Notes under the pieces: generated by a model
What the model saw: the letters and a program-made list of their open reading frames with translations, nothing else
Databases searched by the model: none
Told to the model about the DNA's origin: nothing
Made by a program: the position numbers and the translations under genes
Part shown: piece after piece, positions 47,703 through 57,264 of the stretch
Numbering within the stretch: position 1 is the first letter of the stretch
Layout: every line of letters begins with the position of its first letter
Source of the DNA: Methylosarcina fibrata AML-C10
GTDB taxonomy: Bacteria; Pseudomonadota; Gammaproteobacteria; Methylococcales; Methylomonadaceae
Assembly (NCBI RefSeq): GCF_000372865.1
Contig: NZ_KB889965.1
Location: forward strand, 3,617,786-3,681,785
DNA length: 64,000 nucleotides
Direction: 5' to 3'

Positions 47703-48119
47703 ATGAAACGCTTGACAGTTACCGCAGTCGTGCTGGCAGGAGTCCTGTTGCTGCAAGGTTGCGCCATTTATGCCCGTCCTTATGGCTACGGTTATTATGG
47801 CTGGAACTACTACGGCTATGCCCCTTATTACGGCTATGGCTGGGGCTATTGGCCATTTCGTTATTATTATCCTTATCCCTATTACTATTACGGATACAGA
47901 CCGTATCGGCGTTACGACTACTGGTCGCCGCGCCCGCGTCCTGACTGGCAAGACAGTACGTGGGGAGGCCGATACGGCGGACGCCCGTCTTTCCCTGACC
48001 GGAGCGGAGGGCCGGGACCCGGCGGGCGAGGCAGCCTTTCTCCCGGAAGCAGTGGAAATATAGGAGGCGGCTTGGGGGGAGGCGGACGGCCGGGTCTGGG
48101 CGGCCGCAGCCGACGCTGA
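47703..48119 (+). CDS. Tyr/Gly-rich outer-membrane lipoprotein
   Basis: 138 residues from MKRLTVTAVVLAGVLLLQGC, a lipoprotein signal with acylated Cys at 20. The mature part is low complexity: many YGY/YYG/YYP repeats and then a Gly/Pro/Ser-rich tail (GPGGRGSLSPGSSGNIGGG). Similar short lipoproteins occur in many proteobacterial envelopes without known role. It follows the glycine-zipper gene by 63 bases. Confidence 0.65.
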   Translation: MKRLTVTAVVLAGVLLLQGCAIYARPYGYGYYGWNYYGYAPYYGYGWGYWPFRYYYPYPYYYYGYRPYRRYDYWSPRPRPDWQDSTWGGRYGGRPSFPDRSGGPGPGGRGSLSPGSSGNIGGGLGGGGRPGLGGRSRR

Positions 48120-48373
48120 TGTCGGCCCGGCTTGAAGCGAAAGGCCTGCCATTGGTCGATTGTTACCAGGATCCGTGCCGACCTCCCGGCGTTATTCCTT
48201 GTCGTATCGGGCGAGTCTTTCTTATTGCCTGTACGGTTTTCGCGTTATCGCCTGAAACGGAAGAGAGTCCGCAAAATCGGTTATGATTGATGTTATCCGG
48301 CAAATCCCGGGAGAGTGCCTCTATGCCTCAGTCGGCTTCAATCTTTGTCGAAATTTTAACGGAGACTACGATT

Positions 48374-48712
48374 ATGATGCGGAATTTAAAATCACTGATG
48401 CTGCTGCCGCTCCTGGCTTCCTGTTCGGCTTCAATTCCTACCGGGCCGGGTGTTTTGGTGCTGCCCGGCGAGGGCAAGGATCTTGCCCTGTTCCATCGGG
48501 ACGAAGAGGATTGCAGACAGTTTGCCAGAGAGCCTTTGACTTCTTCACCGGTCAAACCGCAATCCGATGAAGAGGGTCAGCGGCTCTACGACATCGGTTT
48601 TATTCAATGCATGTATCACAAAGGCCATCGCGTGCCATTGCCGGACGGCTTGACGTACGGTTCCTTGCAGGATGCGGGGGGGACTGCTCCGGGGGAAATG
48701 CCCAGGCCCTAG
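48374..48712 (+). CDS. Small lipoprotein, paralogue of the glycine-zipper protein
   Basis: 112 residues from MMRNLKSLMLLPLLASCSAS, with lipobox LLASC and GGAG before the ATG. PTGPGVLVLPGEGKDLALFH, CRQFA and YDIGFIQCMYHKGHRVPLP align with the protein at 47112-47639, but the glycine zipper is missing. Probably a lipid-anchored envelope protein of unknown role. Confidence 0.65.
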   Translation: MMRNLKSLMLLPLLASCSASIPTGPGVLVLPGEGKDLALFHRDEEDCRQFAREPLTSSPVKPQSDEEGQRLYDIGFIQCMYHKGHRVPLPDGLTYGSLQDAGGTAPGEMPRP

Positions 48713-48810
48713 CGCCGGGCCTAACAAGGGAAAGAATCAGTCCGATAAAACGGAGCGGGGGTTCCAGAACGGATAACCCACCTGCCATACCCAAAGGACG
48801 GCCCCAGCCT

Positions 48811-51270
48811 TTAGGTGTTCAACTTGGGCGAATGGCGATCGACGGCGGACAGGCACAGACCGGCCAATAGATAAAGCCCTATTGCGGCCAGAATCAGGAT
48901 ATTGAAACCCCAGTGCATGGCGATAAGGGTCGCCAGCATCGTGCTGATGACCGAGGCGAAGCCGTTGACGCCCCAGGCCCAGGGAATCCAAGCCGGATTC
49001 AGCCGATGGATTCGGGTCAAACCCAGGGGAAAAGGCATCCCCATAAAAAATCCCAAAGGCGCCGTCAGCAGCATCGAAATCCCGGCATTGAACCAGGACG
49101 GCTGGTGCAGCAAATAGGCGGTGAGCGTTTCGAGAAGGCCAAGGTACAGCAAGGCGGTCACGGCAATGCCCAGGATCGGATACCAATGCCCGTTTTCATA
49201 CCGGCCGCACCATGGAGACAGAAAACTGCCCACGCCTGCTGCGATTAAAAAAGTATTCAGGACGGCCGCGACCGAATACACGGGATGGTGCAGAAACAGG
49301 ATGAATTTCTGGATGAAGGCGATTTCTATGAACAGAAACGCCAAACCCAGACAAAAAAAGTACGCCGACAGCCGTAACGAAGAACCCGAGCGGGGCTGGA
49401 AACCGAGTTTGTCCTGCCATTTCCACAAAGGCAGGCCGATGAACAACGCGCCGGCCAGAAAGGCTTGCAGCGCCCCGGCAATCAGCACGATGTAGCCGCT
49501 TTCCAGCAGCGAGAGGCCGCCTTGTCCGTACAGCGACGCGATTTCGGGTAGCGTGCTCCATTTGAAAAACTTGAAAAAATACGGTTTGTCGTCGGTCGCA
49601 GGATGGATGTCGAATTTATAGCCGCCCATGTAGGACTCACTCAACGGGCTCAACAACGCTTTCACGGCATGGTACGGCGTCGGCTCCGGGACCATATTGT
49701 AGAGGTTGGTTTCGGCTTCGGTCATGCCGGGATAATAATCGACGTCGAAACTGCGCGCTTCGCAGAAGGTTTTCAATGCGTCGATTTTCGCAGGAGTCAC
49801 CACGCCGCTTTTGACCAGGAGCGTGCCGGTCTGCCAGCCGCGGATCAGGATCAAGCGGCGTTCCGGATCGGAGTGACCGGTATTTTTCAACGCCGCCACG
49901 GCCGTTGCGAACAATTTGAGATGATCGCGGGGCGGCATTTTGATCCAGCGGGTGATGGCCAGATAGCCTTGGGGCTTAAGGTGTTCGAGATAGCCCTGCA
50001 AGGCTTCGACGGTGTAGAGATAATTTTCGCTCAAGGCATACAAGCCGGCCGAGGAAGCGCCGAAAGCGTCCAGCAGAGAGATCTCGATCATGTCGAACGG
50101 CTCCCGCGATGCCGAGACGAAGCCGCGCGCTTCGCCGATGTGCCAGCGTATGTTGTCTGCGGAAAATAAGCCGCCGCTGAACGCGTTCTGCCGTTCGCGC
50201 AGATAGTCGAGCAACCGGCTGTTCAATTCCACCGCATCGACGGTTTTGATATCGAAAAAGCGCGCCTGCAACAGATCACTGCCGGTCCCCGCGCCCAAAA
50301 TCAGCAAATGTTCCGGTTTACGCAAATGAAAAGGCAGGGCCGAGGTAGTCTGATCCAGATAGGAAAGACTGGCGGGATTGCCGTCGAAACGGGTGATGGC
50401 CGACATATTGTCGGCATCGATGAACAGCGCCCGTTGCGGAGGCAGCGTCACGTCGGCGTTCAGGCTGAGCCCCGGTGCGTGGCGCAGAGGAATCTCGTCA
50501 TTCTCGGTGACATGGACGTAACCGATGGGACTGGAAAAGTGGTCGACGACTTTCGTGCCCGGAATGAGCAGTGCTTGCGGCAACTCCTTGTAAGGCGAAA
50601 TATGCAGGGACTGCCACTGTTCAGGAACCCATAACAGGGCGCCTGCGGCCAGGAAACAGGCGACGAGCATCCACCGATCCGGTTTTGTGTCCAGGCAGTA
50701 AAACGGCATCAGCCCGAGGATCGCGGCGAGCGACAGAACGATGAGGGCGCGTTCCGGAGGAATTAAAAACAGCAAGCCGATAACGGCCAGGCTGCCGAGG
50801 CCGGCGCCCGTCAAGTCGGCGGCATAAATGCCGGAGATCCGCTCCGGGTAGCGGTATAATGCCAGACCAATCGCAGAGGCGGCGAAAAAGAATGGGATGG
50901 CCAATAGCAAATAAAGGAGAAACAACAGCGGCAACTGCTGCGGCGACCAGAATATTTCCGAAGGATTGAACGGAATGCGTTGCGCCAGCCAGAAGCAGCC
51001 GGGGGCGGAAACGCCGAAGCCAAGGACTGCCGCGGGAAATATCCGATCGAAACGGGAGACCAGTCGGCCCCGCAGCAACGCCAGAATGAGACCGCTGACG
51101 CCAAAGCCCAGCAGCGCCATGCTGATGATCATATAGGCGAAATGATGCCACTGAATGATCGAAAACAGCCGCATCAATAAGACTTCATAGGCGAGAGAAG
51201 ACGCGGAGAGCAAAGCGACCGCAAACGACAGGGCAGCGGTTTTGATGGCGGTCGTTGCAAAGGACGTCAA
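48811..51270 (-). CDS. Spermidine-synthase-like methyltransferase-fold protein fused to membrane domains
   Basis: 819 residues: about seven N-terminal helices (to ~215), a Rossmann-fold spermidine-synthase-like domain with SAM-type loop LLILGAGTGSDLLQA (323-330) and DAVELNSRLLDYLRE, then about seven C-terminal helices. Such fusions are widespread and usually annotated as polyamine aminopropyltransferase-like, but their substrate is unknown. The start overlaps the stop of the exported PIMT gene by 4 bases. Confidence 0.75.
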   Translation of the reverse strand: MTSFATTAIKTAALSFAVALLSASSLAYEVLLMRLFSIIQWHHFAYMIISMALLGFGVSGLILALLRGRLVSRFDRIFPAAVLGFGVSAPGCFWLAQRIPFNPSEIFWSPQQLPLLFLLYLLLAIPFFFAASAIGLALYRYPERISGIYAADLTGAGLGSLAVIGLLFLIPPERALIVLSLAAILGLMPFYCLDTKPDRWMLVACFLAAGALLWVPEQWQSLHISPYKELPQALLIPGTKVVDHFSSPIGYVHVTENDEIPLRHAPGLSLNADVTLPPQRALFIDADNMSAITRFDGNPASLSYLDQTTSALPFHLRKPEHLLILGAGTGSDLLQARFFDIKTVDAVELNSRLLDYLRERQNAFSGGLFSADNIRWHIGEARGFVSASREPFDMIEISLLDAFGASSAGLYALSENYLYTVEALQGYLEHLKPQGYLAITRWIKMPPRDHLKLFATAVAALKNTGHSDPERRLILIRGWQTGTLLVKSGVVTPAKIDALKTFCEARSFDVDYYPGMTEAETNLYNMVPEPTPYHAVKALLSPLSESYMGGYKFDIHPATDDKPYFFKFFKWSTLPEIASLYGQGGLSLLESGYIVLIAGALQAFLAGALFIGLPLWKWQDKLGFQPRSGSSLRLSAYFFCLGLAFLFIEIAFIQKFILFLHHPVYSVAAVLNTFLIAAGVGSFLSPWCGRYENGHWYPILGIAVTALLYLGLLETLTAYLLHQPSWFNAGISMLLTAPLGFFMGMPFPLGLTRIHRLNPAWIPWAWGVNGFASVISTMLATLIAMHWGFNILILAAIGLYLLAGLCLSAVDRHSPKLNT

Positions 51271-52010
51271 GGATGCGTCCCGGTCAACGGCACGAAAGCC
51301 ACCGGCAGCAATTGCCGGGTGATTATTTTGCCGTTCGGGTTCTTCTCCACCAGGACCAGTTGCTGTACGTTGAAGCGGTCGCCGACCGGAATCAGCATGC
51401 GCCCGCCCGGCTTCAACTGCTTGATCAGCGGAGGCGGAATATGGCTGGCGGCCGCGGTGACCAGAATCGCGTCGAAAGGCCCCGCTTCCGCCCAGCCGTC
51501 ATAGCCGTCGCCCTGCCGGGCGTGCACGTTGTCGTAATGCAGGCGTTGCAGCCGATCCCCGGCCGATTGCGCCAGCGGTTCGACGATTTCGATAGTGTAG
51601 ACGTCGGCGGCGATTTCGCCGAGGATCGCGGCCTGATACGCCGAGCCGGTGCCGATTTCGAGCACTTTGGAGGTTTTATCGACGTCGAGCAGGTCGGTCA
51701 TGACGGCGACGATGTAGGGCTGCGAAATGGTTTGCCCATGGCCGATCGGCAGAGGCCGGTTTTCATAGGCGTAAGGCCGGTACTCGTCAGCGACGAACTC
51801 GTGCCTCGGGACTTTTTTCAAGGCTTCCAGAACGCGCGGATTCAACGCGCCGCGGCCGAGCATGACGGCCGTTTCCTTGACGCCGGCCCGGATTTCGTCA
51901 ATCAGCGCCATGCGTTGCTTCAAATAGGCGTCTTCGGCATGCGCCTGGCTTGCCGGCAGGAAAATCGAAAAGACCAGCAGCAACAACAGATAAGAAACAG
52001 GCCTGAACAT
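51267..52010 (-). CDS. Exported PIMT-like protein-L-isoaspartate O-methyltransferase
   Basis: 247 residues from MFRPVSYLLLLLVFSIFLPA, a clear signal peptide ending at SQAHA. The mature domain is PIMT: PRHEFVADEYRPYAYENRPL, GHGQTISQPYIVAVMTDLLD, VLEIGTGSAYQAAILGEIA and VTAAASHIPPPLIKQLKPGG. PIMT repairs isoaspartyl residues with SAM; an exported version lacks an obvious SAM supply. The SAM loop is GSAYQ in place of GSGYQ. Confidence 0.82.
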   Translation of the reverse strand: MFRPVSYLLLLLVFSIFLPASQAHAEDAYLKQRMALIDEIRAGVKETAVMLGRGALNPRVLEALKKVPRHEFVADEYRPYAYENRPLPIGHGQTISQPYIVAVMTDLLDVDKTSKVLEIGTGSAYQAAILGEIAADVYTIEIVEPLAQSAGDRLQRLHYDNVHARQGDGYDGWAEAGPFDAILVTAAASHIPPPLIKQLKPGGRMLIPVGDRFNVQQLVLVEKNPNGKIITRQLLPVAFVPLTGTHP

Positions 52011-52062
52011 AATGATGAGTTCCAAAAAAATCGATGGGCCGAAGCTCCCCAAGAATTCCCGA

Positions 52063-52725
52063 TTACAGGGGCTTGGGATGGTCGATCAAAGGCACGAACG
52101 CCACTTCAAGAATTTTGACTGGCCGATTTTTGCCTTCCGGACGTTTTTCCAGCAGCATCAGCTCCTGATGAGCATGAGGCAAGCCTACCGGAATGACCAG
52201 CCGGCCGCCGGGCTTTAATTGTTCGACCAGGGCGTCCGGAACGTAAGGCGCCGCCGCCGTCACGATGATGCCGTCGTATGGGGCGAACTCCGGCCAGCCT
52301 TCATAGCCGTTGCCGACACGGGTCTTGATATTGCCGTAATGCATTTCCTTGAAGCGCGCCTGCGCCTCTTCGCTGAGCGACTGAATGATTTCCACGCTGT
52401 AAACCTTCTCGGCCAGAAGCGATAAAATGGCCGTCTGATAGCCCGAGCCTGTGCCGATCTCAAGAACCGATGCGTGTTTGCCGATCTCTAAAAGATCGGT
52501 CATCAAGGCGACAATATAAGGCTGGGATATGGTCTGGCCGGAGCCGATCGGAAGCGGACCGTTGTTGAACGCGCGATTTACCTGGCTCAAAGGGACGAAT
52601 TGGTCGCGCGGCACCCTGCCCATGGCGTCCATCACGCGGCCGGACAGTTTCTCCCTTCCGGTAAAAAGGCTGGTATAGGCGGTTTCCTGCTGGATATCGT
52701 CCAGCATGCTCTGTATATCGTTCAT
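52063..52725 (-). CDS. pcm: Protein-L-isoaspartate O-methyltransferase (cytosolic)
   Basis: 220 residues with no signal peptide. PRDQFVPLSQVNRAFNNGPL, GSGQTISQPYIVALMTDLLE, VLEIGTGSGYQTAILSLLAE and VTAAAPYVPDALVEQLKPGG match the Pcm family, which methylates isoaspartate for repair. First of a three-gene run with the exported homologue and the spermidine-synthase-like protein. Confidence 0.88.
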   Translation of the reverse strand: MNDIQSMLDDIQQETAYTSLFTGREKLSGRVMDAMGRVPRDQFVPLSQVNRAFNNGPLPIGSGQTISQPYIVALMTDLLEIGKHASVLEIGTGSGYQTAILSLLAEKVYSVEIIQSLSEEAQARFKEMHYGNIKTRVGNGYEGWPEFAPYDGIIVTAAAPYVPDALVEQLKPGGRLVIPVGLPHAHQELMLLEKRPEGKNRPVKILEVAFVPLIDHPKPL

Positions 52726-53061
52726 AGGCTTGTAGGTATTCCCGGGTTGACTAGGAAGAAGGAAAAAAAGCCGGTATGAGCCGCTCGGGAAAAGAGCGGA
52801 GAGCCCGATTATTCAAAAACAATCATCGGACATTTTCCCTCAAGGAAAAGTTGCTTTTTCGTGATCGAGGCGGCGGGCTTCCATTAAACCCAATCGTTCC
52901 TTCCGGGTTAATCCGGCTGCCGGGGCAAAAGGCCATGCGTTCAAACCGCCGCGTCAATAGACGGACGGTCATGTTTTTTGATATAGTGCGTTATTTTAGG
53001 GGAAGCTTCGGCTTGTCCCCGCTAAGTTTCGGTTTTCATATCATCACTCTGGAGAGACTCA
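52726..53061. other. Intergenic region upstream of gap
   Basis: About 335 bases between the divergent pcm and gap genes. The gap promoter should be here; TATAGT at 52982-52987 is a possible -10, without a good -35. GGAGAG precedes the gap ATG. No gene or RNA recognised. Confidence 0.4.
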
Positions 53062-54075
53062 ATGGCAATTAAAATTGCAATCAATGGTTATGGCCGTATC
53101 GGCCGCAATGTGATTCGCGCCCTTTATGAATCCGGCCGCACCAATGAAATCAAAGTCGTTGCAATCAACGATCTGGGCGACAGCAAGACCAACGCGCACC
53201 TGACCCAGTACGACACCGTGCACGGCAAATTTCCTTTCGACGTAGCTGTCGACGGCGACTACATCGTGATCAACGGCGACCGGATCCGAGTTCTCTCCGA
53301 ACGCGACCCCTCGAAATTGCCCTGGGGCGAGCTGGGCATCGACGTCGTGCATGAATGCACCGGCCTGTTCACCAGCAAGGCCAAAGCGTCCGCGCACCTC
53401 ACCGCCGGCGCGAAAAAAGTAATCATCTCCGCTCCGGGCGGCAACGACGTCGATGCGACGATCGTTTACGGCGTCAACCACAACACGCTGAAAGCCTCCG
53501 ACACGGTCATCTCGAATGCTTCCTGCACCACCAACTGCTTGGCGCCTCTGGTCAAGCCTCTGCATGATGCGATCGGCATCGAACACGGTTTGATGACCAC
53601 GATCCACTCGTACACGAACGACCAGGTGCTGACCGACGTTTACCACAGCGACCTGCGCCGCGCGCGCTCGGCAACGCAATCGATGATTCCGACCAAAACC
53701 GGCGCCGCCGCCGCGGTAGGGCTGGTATTGCCGGAACTGAAAGGCAAACTGGACGGTTTCGCAATGCGCGTTCCGACCATCAACGTGTCGGTCGTCGATC
53801 TGGTGTTCAAAGCGAAGCGTCCGACCAGCAAGGAAGAAATCACGTCGGTTCTGACCGCCGCTTCCGAAGGCCCGCTGAAAGGCATCCTGGCGATTAACGA
53901 TCTGCCGCTGGTGTCGAGCGACTTCAACCACAATCCGGCTTCCTCGATCTTCGAAGCGCCTTCCACTTACGTCGTCGACGGCGATTTCGTCAAGGTGCTG
54001 TCCTGGTACGACAACGAATGGGGCTTCTCGAACCGAATGCTGGATACCACCGTTGCCTTGGTCAACGCCAAATAA
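53062..54075 (+). CDS. gap: Glyceraldehyde-3-phosphate dehydrogenase
   Basis: 337 residues. NAD-binding [18 protein letters not shown], catalytic [18 protein letters not shown] with the active-site Cys, [20 protein letters not shown] and [13 protein letters not shown] are all standard. Directly upstream of pyk (15-base gap), giving a lower-glycolysis operon. Confidence 0.96.
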   Translation: MAIKIAINGYGRIGRNVIRALYESGRTNEIKVVAINDLGDSKTNAHLTQYDTVHGKFPFDVAVDGDYIVINGDRIRVLSERDPSKLPWGELGIDVVHECTGLFTSKAKASAHLTAGAKKVIISAPGGNDVDATIVYGVNHNTLKASDTVISNASCTTNCLAPLVKPLHDAIGIEHGLMTTIHSYTNDQVLTDVYHSDLRRARSATQSMIPTKTGAAAAVGLVLPELKGKLDGFAMRVPTINVSVVDLVFKAKRPTSKEEITSVLTAASEGPLKGILAINDLPLVSSDFNHNPASSIFEAPSTYVVDGDFVKVLSWYDNEWGFSNRMLDTTVALVNAK

Positions 54076-54090
54076 ACTATTTATCATCGA

Positions 54091-55536
54091 ATGTTAAGAC
54101 GAACCAAAATTTTAGCGACCCTGGGACCGGCGACCGATAAACCCGGCGTGCTGGAAGGGTTATTCGACGCCGGCATCGACGTGGTGCGGATGAATTTTTC
54201 ACACGGTTCCGCGGAAGATCACATCAATCGCGCGAACCGGGTCCGGGAACTGAGCAGGAAAACCGGCCGCCGCGTCGGCATTCTCGGAGACCTGCAAGGC
54301 CCCAAGATTCGCATCGAGCGCTTCAAGGACACCAAGGTTTTCATCAACGAAGGTCAGGACTTCGCGCTGGACATCAACATAGGCAAACTGGACGGCGACG
54401 AGACGCAGGTCGGCATCAGCTACGAGCCCTTGCCCCGCGAGGTCAAGCCCGGCAGCCGCCTGTTGCTGGATGACGGCCGCATCGTGCTCGACGTGGTGAA
54501 CGTCGAACCGAACCTGCGCATCAACTGCAAGGTCGCCGTCGGCGGTTATCTGTCCAACAACAAAGGCATCAACCTGCTCGGTGGCGGCTTGTCGGCGGCG
54601 GCTTTGACCGACAAGGACAAGGAAGACATCAAGACGATCGCGAAGATCGGCTGCGATTTCGTCGCCGTGTCGTTCCCGCGTTGCGCGGAAGACCTGAACG
54701 AAGCGCGCCGCCTGCTCGAGGCCGAAGGCTCCCATGCCGGCATCGTCGCCAAAGTGGAGCGCGCCGAGGCGCTGGAGGTGATGGATGAAATCATTCTGGC
54801 TTCCGACGTCATCATGGTCGCCCGCGGCGATTTGGGCGTCGAAATCGGCGACGCCAATCTGCCGGCGGTGCAGAAGCATCTGATCAAGCGGACGAGGGAG
54901 CTCAACCGGGTCGCCATTACCGCGACGCAGATGATGGAATCGATGATCGACAATCCGATTCCGACGCGCGCCGAAGTTCTCGACGTCGCCAACGCCGTCT
55001 ACGACGGCACCGACGCCATCATGCTGTCGGCGGAAACCGCTTCCGGCAAATACCCGATCAAGGCGGTCGAGGCCATGCACCGGATCTGTGTCGAAGCCGA
55101 AAAGCAGCCGAGCGTCCGCCAATCGGATCATCGCATCAAAATACAGTTCGAGCGGGTCGACGAAGCGATCGCGATGTCGGCCATGTACATGGCGAATCAC
55201 ACCAAGATGAAGGGCATTGCCGCGCTGACCGAATCCGGCGCGACGACCTTGTGGATGTCCCGGATCAGTTCCGGCATTCCCATTTTCGCCTTGAGCAGCC
55301 AGGAAAAAACTCTGGGTAAAGTGACTTTGTACCGCGGTGTTTTCCCGATCTATTTCGAAATTCAACAGAATTACGATCATTTCGAAGTCAACCGCGACGT
55401 CGTCAAGGAGCTCAGAAAATGGTACAAAGCCAAAGACGGCGACAAATTCATCATCACCAAAGGCGATCTCAACGGCGTTGAAGGCGGCACCAACGCATTG
55501 AAAGTGATCATTGTCGGACAAGGCATGACGCCTTAA
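54091..55536 (+). CDS. pyk: Pyruvate kinase
   Basis: 481 residues. [61 protein letters not shown] and [19 protein letters not shown] identify pyruvate kinase; the length fits a type II (PykA) enzyme. It converts phosphoenolpyruvate to pyruvate with ATP formation. Confidence 0.96.
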   Translation: MLRRTKILATLGPATDKPGVLEGLFDAGIDVVRMNFSHGSAEDHINRANRVRELSRKTGRRVGILGDLQGPKIRIERFKDTKVFINEGQDFALDINIGKLDGDETQVGISYEPLPREVKPGSRLLLDDGRIVLDVVNVEPNLRINCKVAVGGYLSNNKGINLLGGGLSAAALTDKDKEDIKTIAKIGCDFVAVSFPRCAEDLNEARRLLEAEGSHAGIVAKVERAEALEVMDEIILASDVIMVARGDLGVEIGDANLPAVQKHLIKRTRELNRVAITATQMMESMIDNPIPTRAEVLDVANAVYDGTDAIMLSAETASGKYPIKAVEAMHRICVEAEKQPSVRQSDHRIKIQFERVDEAIAMSAMYMANHTKMKGIAALTESGATTLWMSRISSGIPIFALSSQEKTLGKVTLYRGVFPIYFEIQQNYDHFEVNRDVVKELRKWYKAKDGDKFIITKGDLNGVEGGTNALKVIIVGQGMTP

Positions 55537-55597
55537 CGAAAACAATCCATTCAACACAAGCGGACATCCATCAAGCCCGCTTAAAACCTTGTCTTTC

Positions 55598-55646
55598 ATT
55601 CGTACGGATTGGGACCGGCGGTTTATGCCGCCCAACCCGTGCGAAT
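55598..55646. terminator. Long stem-loop between convergent pyk and ugd
   Basis: ATTCGTACGG pairs with CCGTGCGAAT allowing a wobble, continuing through TTGGG/CCCAA and GGCGG/CCGCC around a short TTTAT loop. It probably ends transcription from both sides. Confidence 0.65.
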
Positions 55647-55691
55647 CCTTCCGTCTACGCCGGCCGGCAGAGCCTGCGAACCGAAACGGTC

Positions 55692-57011
55692 CTAGCGGCC
55701 AATGGCGTAATAATCGAGACCGAAACGCCTGACCAGGGCCGGCTCGTACATGTTTCGGCCGTCAAAAATCACCCTGTCTTTCAGTTGTTGAGCCAGCTCG
55801 TTAAAGTCGGGGCTGCGGAACTGTTTCCACTCGGTCACGATGACCAGGGCGTCGGCCTGATGCAACGCTGCTTCCGGCGATTCGCAGTAAATCAGGCCGG
55901 TCTTGTCTCCGTAAATCCGCCGGGCTTCGGCCAGCGCTTCGGGATCGTAAACCCGAACCGCAGCGCCGGCGGCACACAGGCTTTCCAGGACAACCCGGCT
56001 CGGCGCTTCCCGCATGTCGTCGGTGTTGGGTTTGAATGCCAGGCCCCACAAGGCGAAGGTTTTCCCGGCCAAATTGCCCTGGTAATAGGCGCTCATTTTT
56101 TCGAACAGCCGGTTTTTTTGCCGGGTATTGACGCTTTCGACCGCATTCAGCAATTCGGCGCGAAAGCCCTGCTCCGCCGCCGTTCTTGCCAATGCCTTGA
56201 CGTCTTTGGGAAAGCAGGAGCCGCCGTAGCCGCAGCCCGGATAAATGAAGCTGTAACCGATGCGGCGGTCGGAACCGATGCCCTGCCTGACCTGTTCGAT
56301 GTCCGCTTCCAGAAACTCGGCCAGATTCGCCATTTCGTTCATGAAGCTGATCTTGGTGGCCAGCATCGCATTGGCGGCATACTTGGTCAATTCCGCCGAA
56401 CGGACATCCATGACGAGAATGCGGTCATGGTTGCGATTAAAAGGCGCATACAAGGCTTTCAGCAATTCCGCCGTGCGCGGATTGTCGGTGCCGACGATGA
56501 TGCGGTCCGGCTTCATGAAATCGTTGATCGCCGCGCCCTCCTTCAAAAATTCGGGGTTGGAGACGACGTCGAATTCCATGGGTTTGCCGCGGTCTTTCAA
56601 TATCATTTCGATGTGGGCCTTGACCTTGTCGGCCGTTCCCACCGGAACGGTCGATTTATTGACCACAATCCGATAGTCCTCCATGTGTTCGCCGATGCTG
56701 CGGGCTGCCGCCAATACGTACTGCAAATCGGCCGAGCCGTCTTCATCCGGCGGCGTGCCGACCGCGATGAATTGAAACAAGCCGTGGCTCACGGCTTGTT
56801 TGACGTCGGTGGTGAATTTCAAGCGCCCTGCCGCCTGGTTCTCCTTGATCATCGCTTCCAGCCCGGGCTCGAAGATCGGAACCATGCCCTGCTGCAAACG
56901 CGCAATTCTGGCTTCGTCGATGTCCATGCAGACGACGTGATTGCCGACTTCGGCCAGACAGGCTCCGGTCACCAGACCGACATAACCGCTGCCATACACT
57001 GAAATTTTCAT
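55692..57011 (-). CDS. ugd: UDP-glucose 6-dehydrogenase
   Basis: 439 residues from [20 protein letters not shown], the standard start. Central [20 protein letters not shown] with CFPKDVKAL (catalytic Cys) and C-terminal [19 protein letters not shown] complete the family pattern. It oxidises UDP-glucose to UDP-glucuronate for capsule or lipopolysaccharide synthesis. Confidence 0.94.
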   Translation of the reverse strand: MKISVYGSGYVGLVTGACLAEVGNHVVCMDIDEARIARLQQGMVPIFEPGLEAMIKENQAAGRLKFTTDVKQAVSHGLFQFIAVGTPPDEDGSADLQYVLAAARSIGEHMEDYRIVVNKSTVPVGTADKVKAHIEMILKDRGKPMEFDVVSNPEFLKEGAAINDFMKPDRIIVGTDNPRTAELLKALYAPFNRNHDRILVMDVRSAELTKYAANAMLATKISFMNEMANLAEFLEADIEQVRQGIGSDRRIGYSFIYPGCGYGGSCFPKDVKALARTAAEQGFRAELLNAVESVNTRQKNRLFEKMSAYYQGNLAGKTFALWGLAFKPNTDDMREAPSRVVLESLCAAGAAVRVYDPEALAEARRIYGDKTGLIYCESPEAALHQADALVIVTEWKQFRSPDFNELAQQLKDRVIFDGRNMYEPALVRRFGLDYYAIGR

Positions 57012-57264
57012 AATAAAACGATCCTCTTGATTTTGGTATGCCAAATGCTCGACGTTATCTGGGGGCGAGCTTAATTATAGTTGAGGTGTTTTCGGCTTGA
57101 ACACAATGGGATGCCCTGGGTATACCGATATAAGCTGCGTTTACCGGACGCAGAAAGCCTGCCCGGGAGAAGGCCGGATTCTTCGCCTCGGCGAGCAAGA
57201 CCGGGCGCGCCTGCGTGTTCTATTTTACCGTGCCGGTGTTACCGTTCTTGCATCGAGGCCGGCG

